Assembly (NCBI GenBank): GCA_963575745.1
Contig: CAUYUJ010006367.1
Coordinates: 15,001 to 54,131 of the forward strand
Direction of reading: 5' to 3'
From: Prorocentrum cordatum
Taxonomy: Eukaryota; Sar; Dinophyceae; Prorocentrales; Prorocentraceae
DNA length: 39,131 nt
The notes below the pieces were generated by a model that was given only the letters and a program-made list of their open reading frames with translations, made no database searches and was not told the DNA's origin. Each line of letters opens with the position of its first letter. Within the stretch, counting starts at the first letter, position 1. Both the position numbers and the translations under genes were made by a program. This document shows positions 1 through 9,919 of this stretch, in pieces.

Positions 1-317
1 TGGATGTCGTTGTCTCTTCTGGGTCCTGGGAGCTGCGAGTCAAGGCCTGGGATTTCCATTGTGGAATTTTCCCGCTGCGTAAGGCCCGGGGCCCTCCTAC
101 AGCTCATGTTCAGCCCCGGGCACCGTTGCAGAAATCATGTATGACAAGGTTGCGAGTGTATTTCGAGCACGAAGTTTTCCTTGAACTCGAGCCGCTGTGC
201 ATGGCAACGGCCATCGTCTCCAGGGCGCTCTGGCGGGACAGAACACGGCGACGCGTCCCGTCACACATCGAATTTCGTAGAGCACTGTATTGCAATATGT
301 GTCGCCCAAATTTCACA
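1..317 (+). repeat. 5' LTR (left edge cut by window) of a Ty3/gypsy-type retrotransposon
   Basis: This stretch aligns in direct orientation with 13,053-13,363. The clearest block is 203-262 against 13,262-13,320, which share CATCGTCTCCA, a GGACAGAA-ACGGCGACGCG stretch and CCCGTC at roughly 80% identity by eye. A second block is GGGAGCTGCGA near 30 and 13,082. Both copies can be closed at TTTCACA (ending 317 and 13,363), which would give a terminal CA. The two copies bracket gag, protease, RT, RNase H and integrase remains in the expected order, so LTR identity is inferred from position plus repetition. The true left end lies outside the window. No convincing primer-binding site was found after 317. 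Confidence 0.7.
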
Positions 318-943
318 GCCAGATGAATGCAAGTTCGCGTGGCGAAAAGAACTCGCACCCTCGATTTTACCACCGTGCGTCACATCAAGCGCGTGTGCGT
401 AACACTCGGTAACACTCGAAAACTGGCCGTGTGGGCGGCCGGTATCCCAAGAAATACCCGGAGCCTCATCCCGTTAGCCAGAAAGCAGTAGTTGAGCTTT
501 CGGAGTTCGAGCTTGAAAAAGCAGAAGAGATTTCCGAAGTTGGTGGACACATTGGGGAGCGTTTGAAGTAGGACACGTGGGAGAACGAGTTCTCGACAGC
601 AACACCCCCTGCAGGTCCTCCCCAAAGGAATGAACCCGAACGACAGGCTCCCTTGGCCGCAGCTAAAGGGGAAGGACCCTCCTGGCTCTCTCACCGTGGG
701 GGACGGCGGTGATTTGGAGTGGGAATGCTAGAGCCCCGTCACCGAACCAAGGGACGAGGCTGGCGAGATCGAGTTCTCGGAGAGGTTCACTGTCGCGGTC
801 TCAGCCGTCGCTTCATTGCCCGACGGTCGGTGGCCTGAAGCAGACTGCGGCGCTGGAGGTCCAGAGGATCGAGATGCGCACCCCCGAGGTCGGCGCCGAG
901 CGCAAGAAATATTCTTTTCCTCAAGAATCAGATCTCGGTTTGC
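318..943. other. Retrotransposon leader region without a recognisable gene
   Basis: Between the 5' LTR and the first coding-like sequence no open frame with family features was seen. The interval presumably holds the leader and start of gag. Short open frames occur on both strands but overlap one another and show no motif. Confidence 0.35.
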
Positions 944-2823
944 GTGGGTGGCTCGGCTCAGCAAGAGGTTTCAAGCGTGCACACAGCCGTGGGCCTTCGG
1001 TTCCGCGCTGCCGAGGCCGAGCTTGCAGCGCACCGCGATAGCCTCGCGGAGGACGTTGCCCCTGCTCGGATCTTCTTGAACAGCGAGCAGCAGAAGCGTC
1101 AGCAACGCATCGCCGACATGCGACATGCGGCTACGGTGCACATCCAGGGCGAGCTCAAACACCACGTGGTCGAACACGACGCTACTTTCGCCACGGTTGG
1201 CGAGATTCGTTCGGTCACAGCATCGACCGCAGCCCCCAAGCCCCTTTGGCGGTCAAGGCTGGCGACGTTGACGCCGCGCTCCGACCCGAAGCCACAGTTG
1301 TCGGACGCGCGGGGGTCGAGGTGCGCGCCGAAACCGAGCGCGGCACCACGACCCACGATCAGTTGCAGAACGAGCGGCAAGAAGCGGATTTGGAGATCCG
1401 CCGCCAGGGCGGGCTGGCCCAACGAGCGGGGCAACGCCCGGTCTCGAGGTGACGCGGCGCAGATGAAAACATAGGCCGCCGATCAGCGGAGGACGTTCCA
1501 GGAGGAGTCCACGATCGCGGAGCTGGCCCGCCGCCGCCCGGCGGTTCGGGCCGAAGCACCCGACGACGGACTCAGCGGAGAGCTTCGCGAAGCCGCTGGT
1601 GCGAGGCGAACGAGGTCGGCATTGCCAGGCAGATCGCCGCGGCGGCGGAGGCGACGCCGTCGCGCGGGTGGAGCCCGCCCAGCGCGCGGAGCTGGCGCGC
1701 CAGCGCGTCGCCGATTCGGCGAGGGTCAGCGTCTACGCCAGCATGTCCCTGCACCACGCCGAAGGGAATCGACGCGCGGAGAAGCTCGGGCCGAGCTGCT
1801 CGGCGAGGTTAACGTCGAGGCCATGGAGCTCCGGGCGGAGAAGGCCTCGCCGTCTGCGGTTGCCCAGGAGCTGATCGACCAGCAATCCGCCGAGGCCCGG
1901 GGCGACCCGCAACCCGAGCGGCGGGTCCTGTAGGCCGATTTGCCCGAGCGACATCGGCATCCATGCCGCAAATGGCCAGCAGCACGCCAGCACCGAGGAG
2001 CACGCGCGCGGTTGGCCGGGCGCGCGCGAGGTCACGAGGACTCGGCGGAGGCCCAGCTGGAGTCCGCCCTGGAGCCGAGCACCGCGCAGCCCGCCCCGAC
2101 AGGCGCTATCGCCGCGACCCCCGAGCAGCAGCTCGAGAAGTTCTGGAGCCACCAGAGCGAGTCGCGCCAGACCAGCAAGGCCACTGGGATCGGGGGCGCA
2201 CGGGCGATCGCAGAGGGCACGGCGAAGATCGAAATGGAAGATTTAATCGTGACCATGCTCGGCGGCGAGGACGCGCGCGCGGCGCTGCCGAATGAGCGCG
2301 CCACTCCCAGGTGGGAAGCGATCTGGACGACGCACGCCCGGCGCCCGGCGGCACCAGCGCACCGCGACGACGAGCACGCGGCGAGCGAGGCGGCCATGAA
2401 GCACTCTTGGCTCTCGCGCGCCAAGGACATCAGCATCGACGCCGTTGCCGAATTCTTGAACGAGCACACCGCCTCCCGCACCGACACGTTGAAGCACGAG
2501 CCCCTCGCGGACGACGCCCCGCCCCCCTGGGCCCCCCGACGACCCCGAGGCGCATGGCCAACAAGGGCGGCGAGGATTCCGGCGCAGCAATTCTCGGCCG
2601 TTGCCCGTTGTTCGCGCGCACCGGCGCGCGCGCCAGCCAGGGGGCCGCCAACGCTAAGCAGGGGCAGGAATCGACTTGGACCGACGCCGCGGCGGGCCCC
2701 AAGGACCCGAAGGCAAAGACGGCAGCGAAGAAGGGGCGCGAGAAGTTGGAGCTGGATAAGCAAGCCAAGCGGCGGTCAGCATCGAACCCCCGACCCCACA
2801 TACGGCTTGTTTCAATCAAGTGA
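944..2823 (+). pseudogene. Gag-like polyprotein region, frameshifted
   Basis: Coding-like sequence moves among the three + frames. One frame (944-1240) is rich in Ala, Glu, Gln and Arg and looks coiled-coil, with segments such as FRAAEAELAAHRDSLAED. It then moves to another frame (about 1246-1440), returns (about 1622-2515, with a TAG at 1931-1933) and shifts again near a run of C residues at 2520-2545. The last part is lysine-rich, including PKDPKAKTAAKKGREKLELD, and ends at the TGA at 2821-2823. In LTR retrotransposons the first ORF is gag, whose product packages element RNA. Assignment to gag rests on position upstream of the protease and on the charged, helical composition; no zinc knuckle is visible here. 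Homopolymer runs at the shifts fit either decay or sequencing indels. It could instead be a captured host coiled-coil sequence. Confidence 0.45.
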
Positions 2824-3204
2824 GCCGCGGTTGCATGGCAACCTGTCTTGCCGCGCACTTCCATGTAGCCTGAATTTGGCAGTGGGTCCGCGCTTGTGGG
2901 GGCAGGGTATCGGGGCGCTTCCGGCGCCCCGGCTTGCCGCGCAGCGTCGGGGCTTGGCTTCGCGATCGGGTTCTTCGTCGCGCGAGTCGGAGCGCGGAGA
3001 GGAGAGGGGGGCGGGGGCGCAAAACATATTGAGCTTGAGCGATAGGCGAAGGGAGGGGCGGGGCAACACAAATGGGGCGAATGGGGGGCACGGGAGGGAA
3101 CAGGCCCCTACACTCCACTATATTTCTCCCTGGCCCACCGTTTTGTCCTTCTCGCGATCCTTCTGACCCCGCGCGCGCGCGGCCATCCAGCGCGCGGGCG
3201 TTCC
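2824..3204. other. GC-rich stretch with no gene seen
   Basis: The interval from the end of the gag-like frame to the degenerate minisatellite has no supported coding frame. It contains CG-rich and purine-rich tracts (about 2990-3060) and an alternating CG run near 3170-3180. It may be an insertion between gag and pol. Confidence 0.4.
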
Positions 3205-3686
3205 CTACCGTGAGGTTTCTTCTGTCAGGAATTGGTGGGAAGTCTCTTGGGCCAACCGAGGGGTCTCTGGAGCCTCATGAGAGGCGTCGCGGGGTTTCGG
3301 AGAAACCCCCAACACCCCCCTAGGCCCCCTGAAAGATGTTTTGGGCTGGTTGAGAGGCTTCTTCGTTTTCCGACGGGGCCCCGGGGTTCCCGAGGGTTTT
3401 GGCAGACGTCTTCGGCATATGCGGAAGTTCCCTCGGCTTCCTGACAGGGTCACGAGGGCCTCCCTGGGAGGCATTGGGGTCCCCCCCCCGATAAGCTGAT
3501 GTGGCTCTCTGAGAGTGCCTCCTGGGCGTCCTCACAGAGGGCCCCTGGGCCCGCTGACGGGGCTCCTCGACCACCTCAGAGGCCTCGCGGGTCTTTGGAC
3601 AAGCTCTTGAGGCCCCGGGAATTGCCCCTGGGGCACCAGAGAGACCCCTGCGAGGCCTTCGGGCCAAGTCAGAATGTGCTTCCATA
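3205..3686. repeat. Degenerate GC-rich minisatellite, left block
   Basis: Loosely periodic sequence of about 25 bp, built from cores such as CCTGAGAGG, CTGACAGGG, ACGAGGGCC and CTCAGAGGCC, recurs through the interval. The same flavour returns at 4760-5220 on the other side of the 3688-4650 element, so that element seems to lie within an older minisatellite. Periodicity was judged by eye and is weak. Confidence 0.4.
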
Positions 3687-4053
3687 CGTAGCACCCCGCA
3701 GATGAATGCGGATAGGAGTGAGGGAGCGGTGGGGGTGCCGGCAGTTTGCGAGACTCTGGAGAAGCCCGCCGCAGGCGCCAAAACTTGGCGAATGACGCAA
3801 AACCGCCGCAGGCGCCGATTTTTTCGTTCAACCAACGCGGGCGGGTCGCGGGTGGATCGCAGGCGGGTCGCGGATTGGTCGCGGGTGTAGAGGGCAGAAA
3901 ATTCACCCCATAATAACCACCCCGACAAGCGAAGCCGTCTAGTAAACGCACACGTGGAATGAATCGAACAGGGCAAGGTTGTCTAGTAAACGCCCAGGGC
4001 CGTTTGATAAACGTCACTGTATCGGGTCCGTGTGGTTTTTTCTCCTTTGAGGG

Positions 4054-4300
4054 TGTGTCGCGGATGGGTCGCGGATGGGTCGCGGGTGGGTCGCGGGTTG
4101 GGTTGCGGGTGGGTCGCGGATGGGTCGCGGGCTGGGTCGCGGGCGGGTCGCAGGGTGGTTCGCGGGTGGGTCGCGGGTGGGTCGCGGGTGGGTCGCGGAG
4201 CGGGTCGCAGGTGGGTCGCGGGTTGGGTCGCGGGTGGGTCGCGGGGTGGGTCGCGGGGCTGGTCGCGGGGCGGGTCGCGTGCGGGCCGCGAGTGGGACGA
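4054..4300. repeat. GGGTCGCGGGT-type minisatellite
   Basis: A tandem array of 8-12 bp variants of GGGTCGCGGGT and GGGTCGCGGAT forms the core of element copy 1. Its complement (GCGACCCACCC) forms the core of copy 2 at 17,541-17,800. The open frames across it are products of periodicity, not genes. Confidence 0.9.
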
Positions 4301-4304
4301 CGAC

Positions 4305-4307
4305 AAC

Positions 4308-4382
<75 letters not shown>

Positions 4383-4575
4383 ACAACAAACAACAAACAA
4401 CAAACAACAAACAACAAACAACAAACAACAAACAACAATAGCAATAACAATAACAATAACAATAACAATAACAACAACAACAACAACAACAACAACAGCA
4501 GCAGCAGCAGCAACAACAACAACAGCAACGACAACGACAACGACAACGGCAACGACAACAACAACGCAACAAGCA
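4305..4575. repeat. CAA-type microsatellite
   Basis: About 270 bp of CAA, with CAAA and AATAAC variants and short CAG and CGACAA stretches toward the right end. It yields polyQ, polyN or polyT in forward frames and polyL, polyV or polyC in reverse frames. None is a gene. Confidence 0.95.
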
Positions 4576-4759
4576 GCATTCTCACCACGAATTCCCTAAG
4601 CAGCCACGCACCCAGGGATAATGAATGACCATTGGGCCCCCTCCTTCTGACAATTGCGCGCGGCTGCATCCCCGCCCACATTGTTGGGCACGGGGTCCGT
4701 TTTTGCGACGCACTCGCGGGGGTAGGAACATTTACCCCACAGGGCGCGCGTCTGGCTTT

Positions 4760-5220
4760 TACATTCCCGTACAGGGCTGGCTTTGGGAGGCCCAGGTGGG
4801 CTCCCCGAGGTCCCTTTTGGGCCCCCCCGCCGATCCTCCTGGGCCTCCTGGTGGTTTACCTCGATGCTCTGGAGATGCGCCCAGGCTTCCTGAGAAGCCC
4901 CCCCCTGGCCCTCGGGTTTGCGAAGGCTTTCGGGCACCCCAGCAGACTTTGGACCGCCCAGGGGGCATCCTGGGCCTCCCGGGAAGCATCGCTCGCTCCT
5001 GAACGCGCTTCCCGGGGGACGTTTGCGGCATTTTGGGGGGGCCATGAGCATTGCACATTAATCCAGCGGTTGCGTCAAGCCATGCGGGGTCGCGCTGGGG
5101 CCCGAGAGGCCCGTCGAAAATTGCCGGGGCACGAATGCCAGAGTCACGCAATGATCATTGGCTGCCCTGGGGGAAGCCCAGGGGCCATCTCGCAGGGGAC
5201 CTGGGGCTTCTCGGGCCCGC
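4760..5220. repeat. Degenerate GC-rich minisatellite, right block
   Basis: This has the same flavour as 3205-3686: GGAGGCCCAGG, CTTCCTGAGAAGCC, CCTCCCGGGAAGC and GGGGGAAGCCC cores spaced some tens of bases apart. Together the blocks suggest a minisatellite split by the element at 3688-4650. The long open frame here comes from GC richness. Confidence 0.4.
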
Positions 5221-5389
5221 ACTGCATTCCATCGTCAATGGTAATCTTGCGCGGCGTCCGCAACCATATTAGGCCTGCTTCGGCCCGCTCTGAACCCCGC
5301 GGCGACTCGCGGCCTGTCGGCCCAGGTGGTCTAGGACGGGCAGAAGAAACGTTGCGCGTCGAAGCCGTCGATCCACCAATAACCACCGC

Positions 5390-6285
5390 GTCGGCGGGGC
5401 CACGCGCAGGAGCAAAACAATCGAAAAACAGCGGCAACGCAGCAAGAAGGCGAAGCGCCTGGAGTTCACGCGGCAACCATCTTAGAAGATGTCATGAAGC
5501 CAGCTGCGGTGGGTCCTTCAGCTCGGCTGGGCGACTGGGCGTGCATTGCCAGCGTTTCCTTGAATATGGTCGCTTGCGTTGGCGGCGGTGTTGCTGGCAG
5601 GCCGATGACGTCGCTGCTCACGGCATGTTGAATGCTTCCAAAAAGACCACGCGTAGAGGCACTGGTTCGATGCCACGCACCAAGCCAAGGCCAAAAAGAT
5701 CATCGAGTCGATCTCTGTGGCTGGCTCCTCGGCGGGCGCGCTGCCGCCGCCGACGCCGACTGCCCGGCAGTCGGGCGCCCGTTTGCAAGCCGCGCGGCAG
5801 CCCGACAGGGGGGCGACGAGAGCGCGCGCGCATGCACTGGCGGCTGCGGCCGGCGCAAGGGCGCGCACCTTCAGCGCCTCTTGTGTCCGATTCACAATGC
5901 CAGCAAGGAGCAGGGCTTCTACGTCTTGAAGCGCGCCCAAGACAGCATTCCGCTCTGGCACAGGCACTTGAGCAAGGAGAAACTTCGCGGAGGCCTCGGG
6001 CACTTGGGCCGCCACCACGAAATTGCCATTCAAAGATGGGCGCGAAAGAGGCCCAGGAGTTCTTGAAGAAGGCCGAGAAGGGAGGCGACAAGGGCAATTC
6101 GAAAGGATGCCGCGGCGACGGGGCGCGCCGACCGCGCTGCCAGGCTGCTCACGTCCATGGTGATGGACGCCGACGAGGAGACTTCGGGCGAGGCAAAGCT
6201 GGGGGGTCGCGCATCAATATGGCCGAGTACCACGAGTTCGATTCCGTTGCGTGGAAGCCGACGCCGGCACGCGGTTGACCAGCGC
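5390..6285 (+). pseudogene. Gag/nucleocapsid-like segment upstream of the protease
   Basis: Coding-like stretches occur in all three + frames. Around 5660-5760 one frame reads WFDATHQAKAKKIIESISV. Around 5870-6000 another reads CPIHNASKEQGFYVLKRA, with a Cys-x2-His start that loosely recalls the zinc-binding end of some gag proteins. From 6020 a third frame is lysine- and glycine-rich (KEAQEFLKKAEKGGDKGNSK) and ends at the TGA at 6276-6278. Position directly before the aspartic protease and basic composition fit the nucleocapsid end of gag. No complete CCHC knuckle is present, so the call is an inference. If correct, gag is split by the noncoding interval 2824-5390. Confidence 0.4.
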
Positions 6286-6429
6286 GCACCGCGAGCCACG
6301 TGCGACATTTGGTCAAGACCGTTGTTGATGGGTTTCTTGGCTCTGACGGTTGCGGCGGGCATCTTTGCTTTCGGGCTCGAAGCCGGTGCGCACTGTGCCA
6401 ATTCTCCATTGATGGCCACTGCTGTCAAT

Positions 6430-6960
6430 CACGAGTTCGCGCGCAGGGCTGGTGCTCTCAACTACTCTTCTCACTACAAGGGAACCGTCTCTGGCGGCTA
6501 CACTTGCAGATGCTTTACCTGGATCGGACCCGCTCGCACCGATTCCGCCTTCGACACTGGCGCGACCCGGAGCTCCACCGACCACGGCCCCATTGGAAGC
6601 GTTGTTCAAAGACGCGGCTCAAACCCAGTTGACATTTGCAAATCATTCGAGCAGGGCCCGACTGCGACGGCGCACCGGTCGGCGACGCCAGGGATCAGTT
6701 TCCGCGAAGTTGGCGAGACGAAGACCGATGCGATTCCGACGGGGTTCTTCGACGAGACGCACTGCGCGGAGGATTTGCTGATCGGGTACTCGATTTTAGA
6801 GCGGTGCGGCTTAGTCTCTGACGTCGACCAGATCGACTTTCGTCCGCTTGGAGTTCGCCTCTTGAGGGCCCTCCCTGGCGAGAGACGACCCAGCCACCCG
6901 CACCCTTCCGCAGGTTTCACGCTGCAAGGATTTGGAGCCGCCGCCTGGCCAGAGCATCGT
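6430..6960 (+). pseudogene. Retropepsin-like aspartic protease of the LTR element
   Basis: One frame reads TDSAFDTGATRSSTD, with the catalytic Asp-Thr-Gly at 6553-6561. About 80 residues later it reads DLLIGYSILERCGLV near 6770-6815, matching the hydrophobic-Gly-x3-Leu pattern that closes the retropepsin fold (ILLG-type motif). The enzyme would cleave the Gag-Pol precursor inside the particle. The frame is open from about 6157 to 7035 (293 codons), but the part before 6430 probably belongs to other frames. The middle of the domain is poorly conserved, which may hide compensating frameshifts. The domain lies between gag-like and RT sequence, as in Ty3/gypsy elements. Confidence 0.65.
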
Positions 6961-7351
6961 TCAGACCACCGCGATGCGCGCGCCGCCAGAGGAAGGCCAA
7001 GCAGCCTCCTGATCGAGCCCGGCCCTGACCTCCCCTGAGGCACGCAGGTGATCGAGAGTCCCATGGCGGCCAAGAAAGGTTCGTTTAACATGGACGCGAT
7101 CGCCCACGAGCGCGTTCACGCGGGACTCGGACTCCGCCTTCTCCGCGCTCGCGAGGCAGCACAGTGGACGAGATCTGCCAGATGCACCCGGCCCGGCACC
7201 AGGCGCATCACGGCGACGACGGGCAACGCAACAGTTCGGCTGGCTTGCTTGTTGATTCGAGCGAGGCCGAGGTCTTCAAGACGTCTCACAAGACGCGCAG
7301 GGCGAAGGCGAGCCACGAGGAGTTCCCCGCCGACCTCGTCAAACAGAGAGG

Positions 7352-8160
7352 ATGGCAAGAGGAAGCGCAAGACCTGGCGTCGCAGGCGTACACTACCGAA
7401 CCCGGGCTGCGCCGCTTCTGGGCCCTCAATTCGCGCGGAAGCAGCACCAGCGGTTTCTGACGAAGGTCGCGCGGATTTTCACGGCCTGCTTGCGGTCGCT
7501 TGGCTGCAACCCGTCTTACGTTAAGCATGCAATGGCCGACTACAAGGTCTGCGCTGATACCATTCCGAAGTCGGAGGGGTGCTCGCCGCCATTATGGGCT
7601 GACCAAGACAGCAAAGGTTTGATGGGCCGCCCGGTGCGAGCTTATTGTTACCCGAGCAGCTGCACTGAGGAGGAGGAGGCATGGTTGAGTTCACGAGCTG
7701 ACGAGTGCCTGCAGCGCCCCAAGAACGGCTCGCTGCATTCGCGGCTCGATTGCATTTGAGTCTTCACCCACTGAGCGCTGGCTCCAGAGGCCCAGGGGAT
7801 CTTCACGCTAGTCGCGAGGCGCGGGATGCTGCGCTCCCTCGCGCTGTTTTGCGGCGCGAAGCAGGGCCCCCCGCTTCTCCGGAAGCTCGTGGACTGAACG
7901 TTCGGCGATGTGCGTGGGCCTAGCGAAGTAGAGTTCAATTCGGTTTCATAGATGACAGTACGTTGTCAACTGAGGCCTACGACAACGACGCCGACGACGA
8001 CGCGGCGGATTGGCACATCGAGCATCGCACCCGTTTCTTCTCGGCAGCCTGCGACAAGAACATCCAAATCAAGTTGGCGAAGACCAAGGTCGTGAACGAG
8101 TCCGTCCACATCTTAGGCTTCGAGCTCAGTCGAGGCTCTCGCTACGTGGACCCCCGGAAG
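7352..8160 (+). pseudogene. Reverse transcriptase of a Ty3/gypsy-type element, with stops and a frameshift
   Basis: The frame starting at 7352 gives a fingers-like lead-in (GRPVRAY, then EEEEAWLSSRADECLQR). It continues through ALAPEAQGIFTLVARRGM and GAKQGPPLLRKLVD, which match the strand before motif B and motif B of gypsy RTs, then FGDVRG. It is broken by TGA at 7757-7759, 7772-7774 and 7895-7897. Near 7925 it shifts +2 into a frame giving VQFGFIDDSTL, where FIDD (7945-7956) is the catalytic motif C. That frame continues open to 8739 through KLAKTKVVNESVHILGFELS and YVDPRKTETIEKW, the standard gypsy palm/thumb sequence. The motif A Asp region around 7750 is damaged. RT copies element RNA into cDNA in the particle. 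This copy cannot be functional as read. Confidence 0.85.
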
Positions 8161-8740
8161 ACCGAGACAATCGAGAAGTGGTTGAACCCCACGTGCATCC
8201 AGGATCTCGTGAGCGCCCTCGCGAATTGCATCTTCGCGCGCGAGTCCCTCCCGAACTGCTCGCCCGTCGAGGTCCCGCTGAAGGACCGCACGGGGAATGG
8301 CGCGAAGCTCGCCGCCGACGAGAAGGACCGCGAAGCCCAGCAGTCTTTCGAGAAGTTGATGCGTTCGCTGGCCCGCGAGATTTGCTTCGCTACTCTGGAC
8401 TACGCGGCCGCGGCAGACCCTCAGTCCGGTAGCCCATTGAGGTGCACGTGGACGCCCCAGACATCGCGAGGGCGGCAACGTTGGCTCAGAGGCGCGCGGA
8501 GGATTTGTCCTTACGCCCGGTGCTCGTCGTCGGCCAGAGCGCCACTGCCACCGAGCAAGGCTGGAGCACCTCCGGGCGCTGGATGCGCGGACCACGCGAG
8601 GCGCTCTCGGACACGCCCCACCGGGCCAGGGGTTTCGTCGCGATCGCTCACACAGACAACCGAAAAAACGTATGCATCAATGCGTTGTTCGCCAACATGC
8701 ACATCTTCACGAAGTTGTTCCGTTGGGCCTTGGAGGTGAA
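8161..8740 (+). pseudogene. Connection and RNase H domain of the LTR element
   Basis: After the thumb, the frame ending at 8739 gives SALANCIFARESLPNCSPVE and DREAQQSFEKLMRSLAREIC, matching the FLGLANYYR...AF..LK connection of Ty3/gypsy Pol. Near 8430 the match shifts frame and continues as IEVHVDAPDIARAATLAQ (first RNase H Asp at 8451-8453), ATEQGWST, then AIAHTDNRKNVCINALFANM (third Asp at 8655-8657). Where gypsy elements usually have a catalytic Glu after ST-Y/F-E this copy reads STSGRWM, so the Glu appears lost. RNase H removes the RNA strand during reverse transcription. The second frame stops at 8834. Confidence 0.8.
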
Positions 8741-8899
8741 GGATATGTTTGGATATGCGGTGAAGATATCATGTTGGGCGACGCCCCAAATTGCAATTTC
8801 GAGGACCGGGGTGTTCTCCATGCTCTTCGAGTGACAGACGGATTTGTTCGCTGCGTCATCGAGCAGATAATCACCGCTCAATCTGCGGCTAAGTGAGGA

Positions 8900-9180
8900 A
8901 CAGGACGAGATGGATCGCATATTCCGATGATCGACGGCAAGGAATGCCAGGAGGAGACCTAGAAGAGTACCGACGGCCAGGCCCCGGCGAGGACCGCCGC
9001 CACCAAGCAGCACGCCGAGGACCAGGCGCAAGCAGGGAAAGCCGCTGCGGCGGGCGCAAAAGACCAGGCGCAGGCGAGGAACGCCACCAAGAGCGTGGAG
9101 GACAAGAAGCAGGCCCTTCAGGCCACCGCCACTGACCGGGGGGGCGGCTCCTTCCCCGTTTTTTTTTTCCAACAAGACCG
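8900..9180 (+). pseudogene. Lys/Ala/Gln-rich helical fragment, function unknown
   Basis: The frame containing 9020 reads DQAQAGKAAAAGAKDQAQA and then RNATKSVEDKKQALQATATD, a strongly helical, charged sequence with two DQAQA repeats. The ATG-started frame over the same bases is Arg/Gly-rich and looks like a shadow. A T9-10 run at 9166-9175 follows. The stretch lies between RNase H and the integrase region and resembles the composition of the gag-like region. No family is recognised. Confidence 0.3.
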
Positions 9181-9840
9181 AAGTGTCACGTTGGCACGGT
9201 GGGCCTTGGAAGGGGGGCCCGGGTGGCCTTGATGACCATGCGACTTCCTTATTTCTTCTGAATCAGGTTGGCGCCGACGGCAGGGTTGTGGGGCATCCCG
9301 ACGTCGAGCTGGATTCTGTCGCTGGGCTCCAGTCTTCAGTCTTTCCTTATGCGTTAACGGTTACTTTCAGGTTGCAGCAACATCGCGAAGGCCAGCGTCT
9401 TCAGCGGTTGACTGCGAGAAGGACGTGCCCGAAGCGCACCCCAAGTCCATCGACGCCCATGCGCGGGGCGGCTCGCACCCGCGACGTTTCCACCAGGTCA
9501 TGGACGTAAGCGACGACCAGGGCGAGGACGGCACCGCCCCCCACAAGCAGCCGCAAGCGCGCAGCGACGACAAGGCCCGCACGACGATATAGCACAGGTA
9601 CGCGCACAGGGCGCAAGAAGCCCGAGGATCGGGGACCAGGCCCGGGCCCACGTGGAGGCGGCGCTGGACCGCCAAATTGAGGTTTATAAGTCGAGCCAGC
9701 GGTAGACTTGGCGTCTTTCAAGAGGCACGGCGTTCCGTTCGAGCGGCACACCTTCCACGCGCATCCTTGACGCCCTGATTTCTTGAGTAGCAGCGTCAGG
9801 AGGCCTGTGCGCGATACCTTGAAGTCCACGGCTCAGTTCT
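9181..9840 (+). other. Decayed coding-like sequence, no gene supported
   Basis: Short coding-like stretches occur, such as SIDAHARGGSHPRRFHQVMD and ARAHVEAALDRQIEVYKSSQ in different frames around 9450-9700. They show no recognised domain and are separated by stops and shifts. Confidence 0.3.
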
Positions 9841-9919
9841 GCCATGTCCATGAGTTCGCGCGTCGGCCGTCGAACGACGCGGGGGTCCACTGGCGCCGCG
9901 GGCGCGAAACCTTTGGTTG

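Larger units (their letters stand above)
3688..4650 (-). mobile_element. Helitron-like non-autonomous element, copy 1
   Basis: Read on the minus strand, the element starts TCAGA followed by GGAGGGGGCCC and ends with a short dyad (CCGCA, 6-nt gap, TGCGG at 3696-3711 on +) followed by GGTGCTAC. A second copy, on the plus strand at 17,267-18,405, has the same start, end and internal order: terminal TCAGA, a block encoding HSLSLGAWL, a TTG/CAA microsatellite, a GGGTCGC-type minisatellite, GCAGGCG/CGCCTGC blocks, then the dyad. Known Helitrons begin with TC, end with a hairpin followed by CTRR, insert between A and T and make no target duplication. The end here, CTAC (possibly CTACG), departs from CTRR. 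No transposase or Rep/helicase gene is present, so it would be non-autonomous. About 150 bp at 3890-4040, with TCTAGTAAACGC twice, are absent from copy 2. Confidence 0.55.

Noticed and set aside
2032-2763. Minus-strand 243-codon frame opposite the gag-like region
   Set aside because: High GC keeps antisense frames open. The sense strand shows lysine-rich, helical coding-like sequence and the element is on +.
3669-4651. GTCAGAA...TTCTGAC terminal inverted repeats around element copy 1
   Set aside because: The left GTCAGAA lies outside the end shared with copy 2, and copy 2 has no counterpart, so the match seems to be chance.
3959-4681. Long open frames encoding polyQ, polyN, polyT (+) and polyL, polyV, polyC (-)
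   Set aside because: They are the six readings of a CAA microsatellite joined to a GGGTCGC minisatellite, open on both strands.
5650-5700. tRNA-like GGCACTGGTTCGATGCC stretch
   Set aside because: Only a T-arm-like piece is present; no D arm, anticodon arm or acceptor pairing was found, and it lies in a coding-like frame.
4632-6278. A single 548-codon gene
   Set aside because: The frame crosses element sequence, a minisatellite and gag-like sequence with changing composition. Only its last part looks coding-like.
7757-7897. UGA read as a sense codon in this organism
   Set aside because: Three TGA codons in a decayed element with other stops and frameshifts are better explained by mutation, and no intact gene here tests it.
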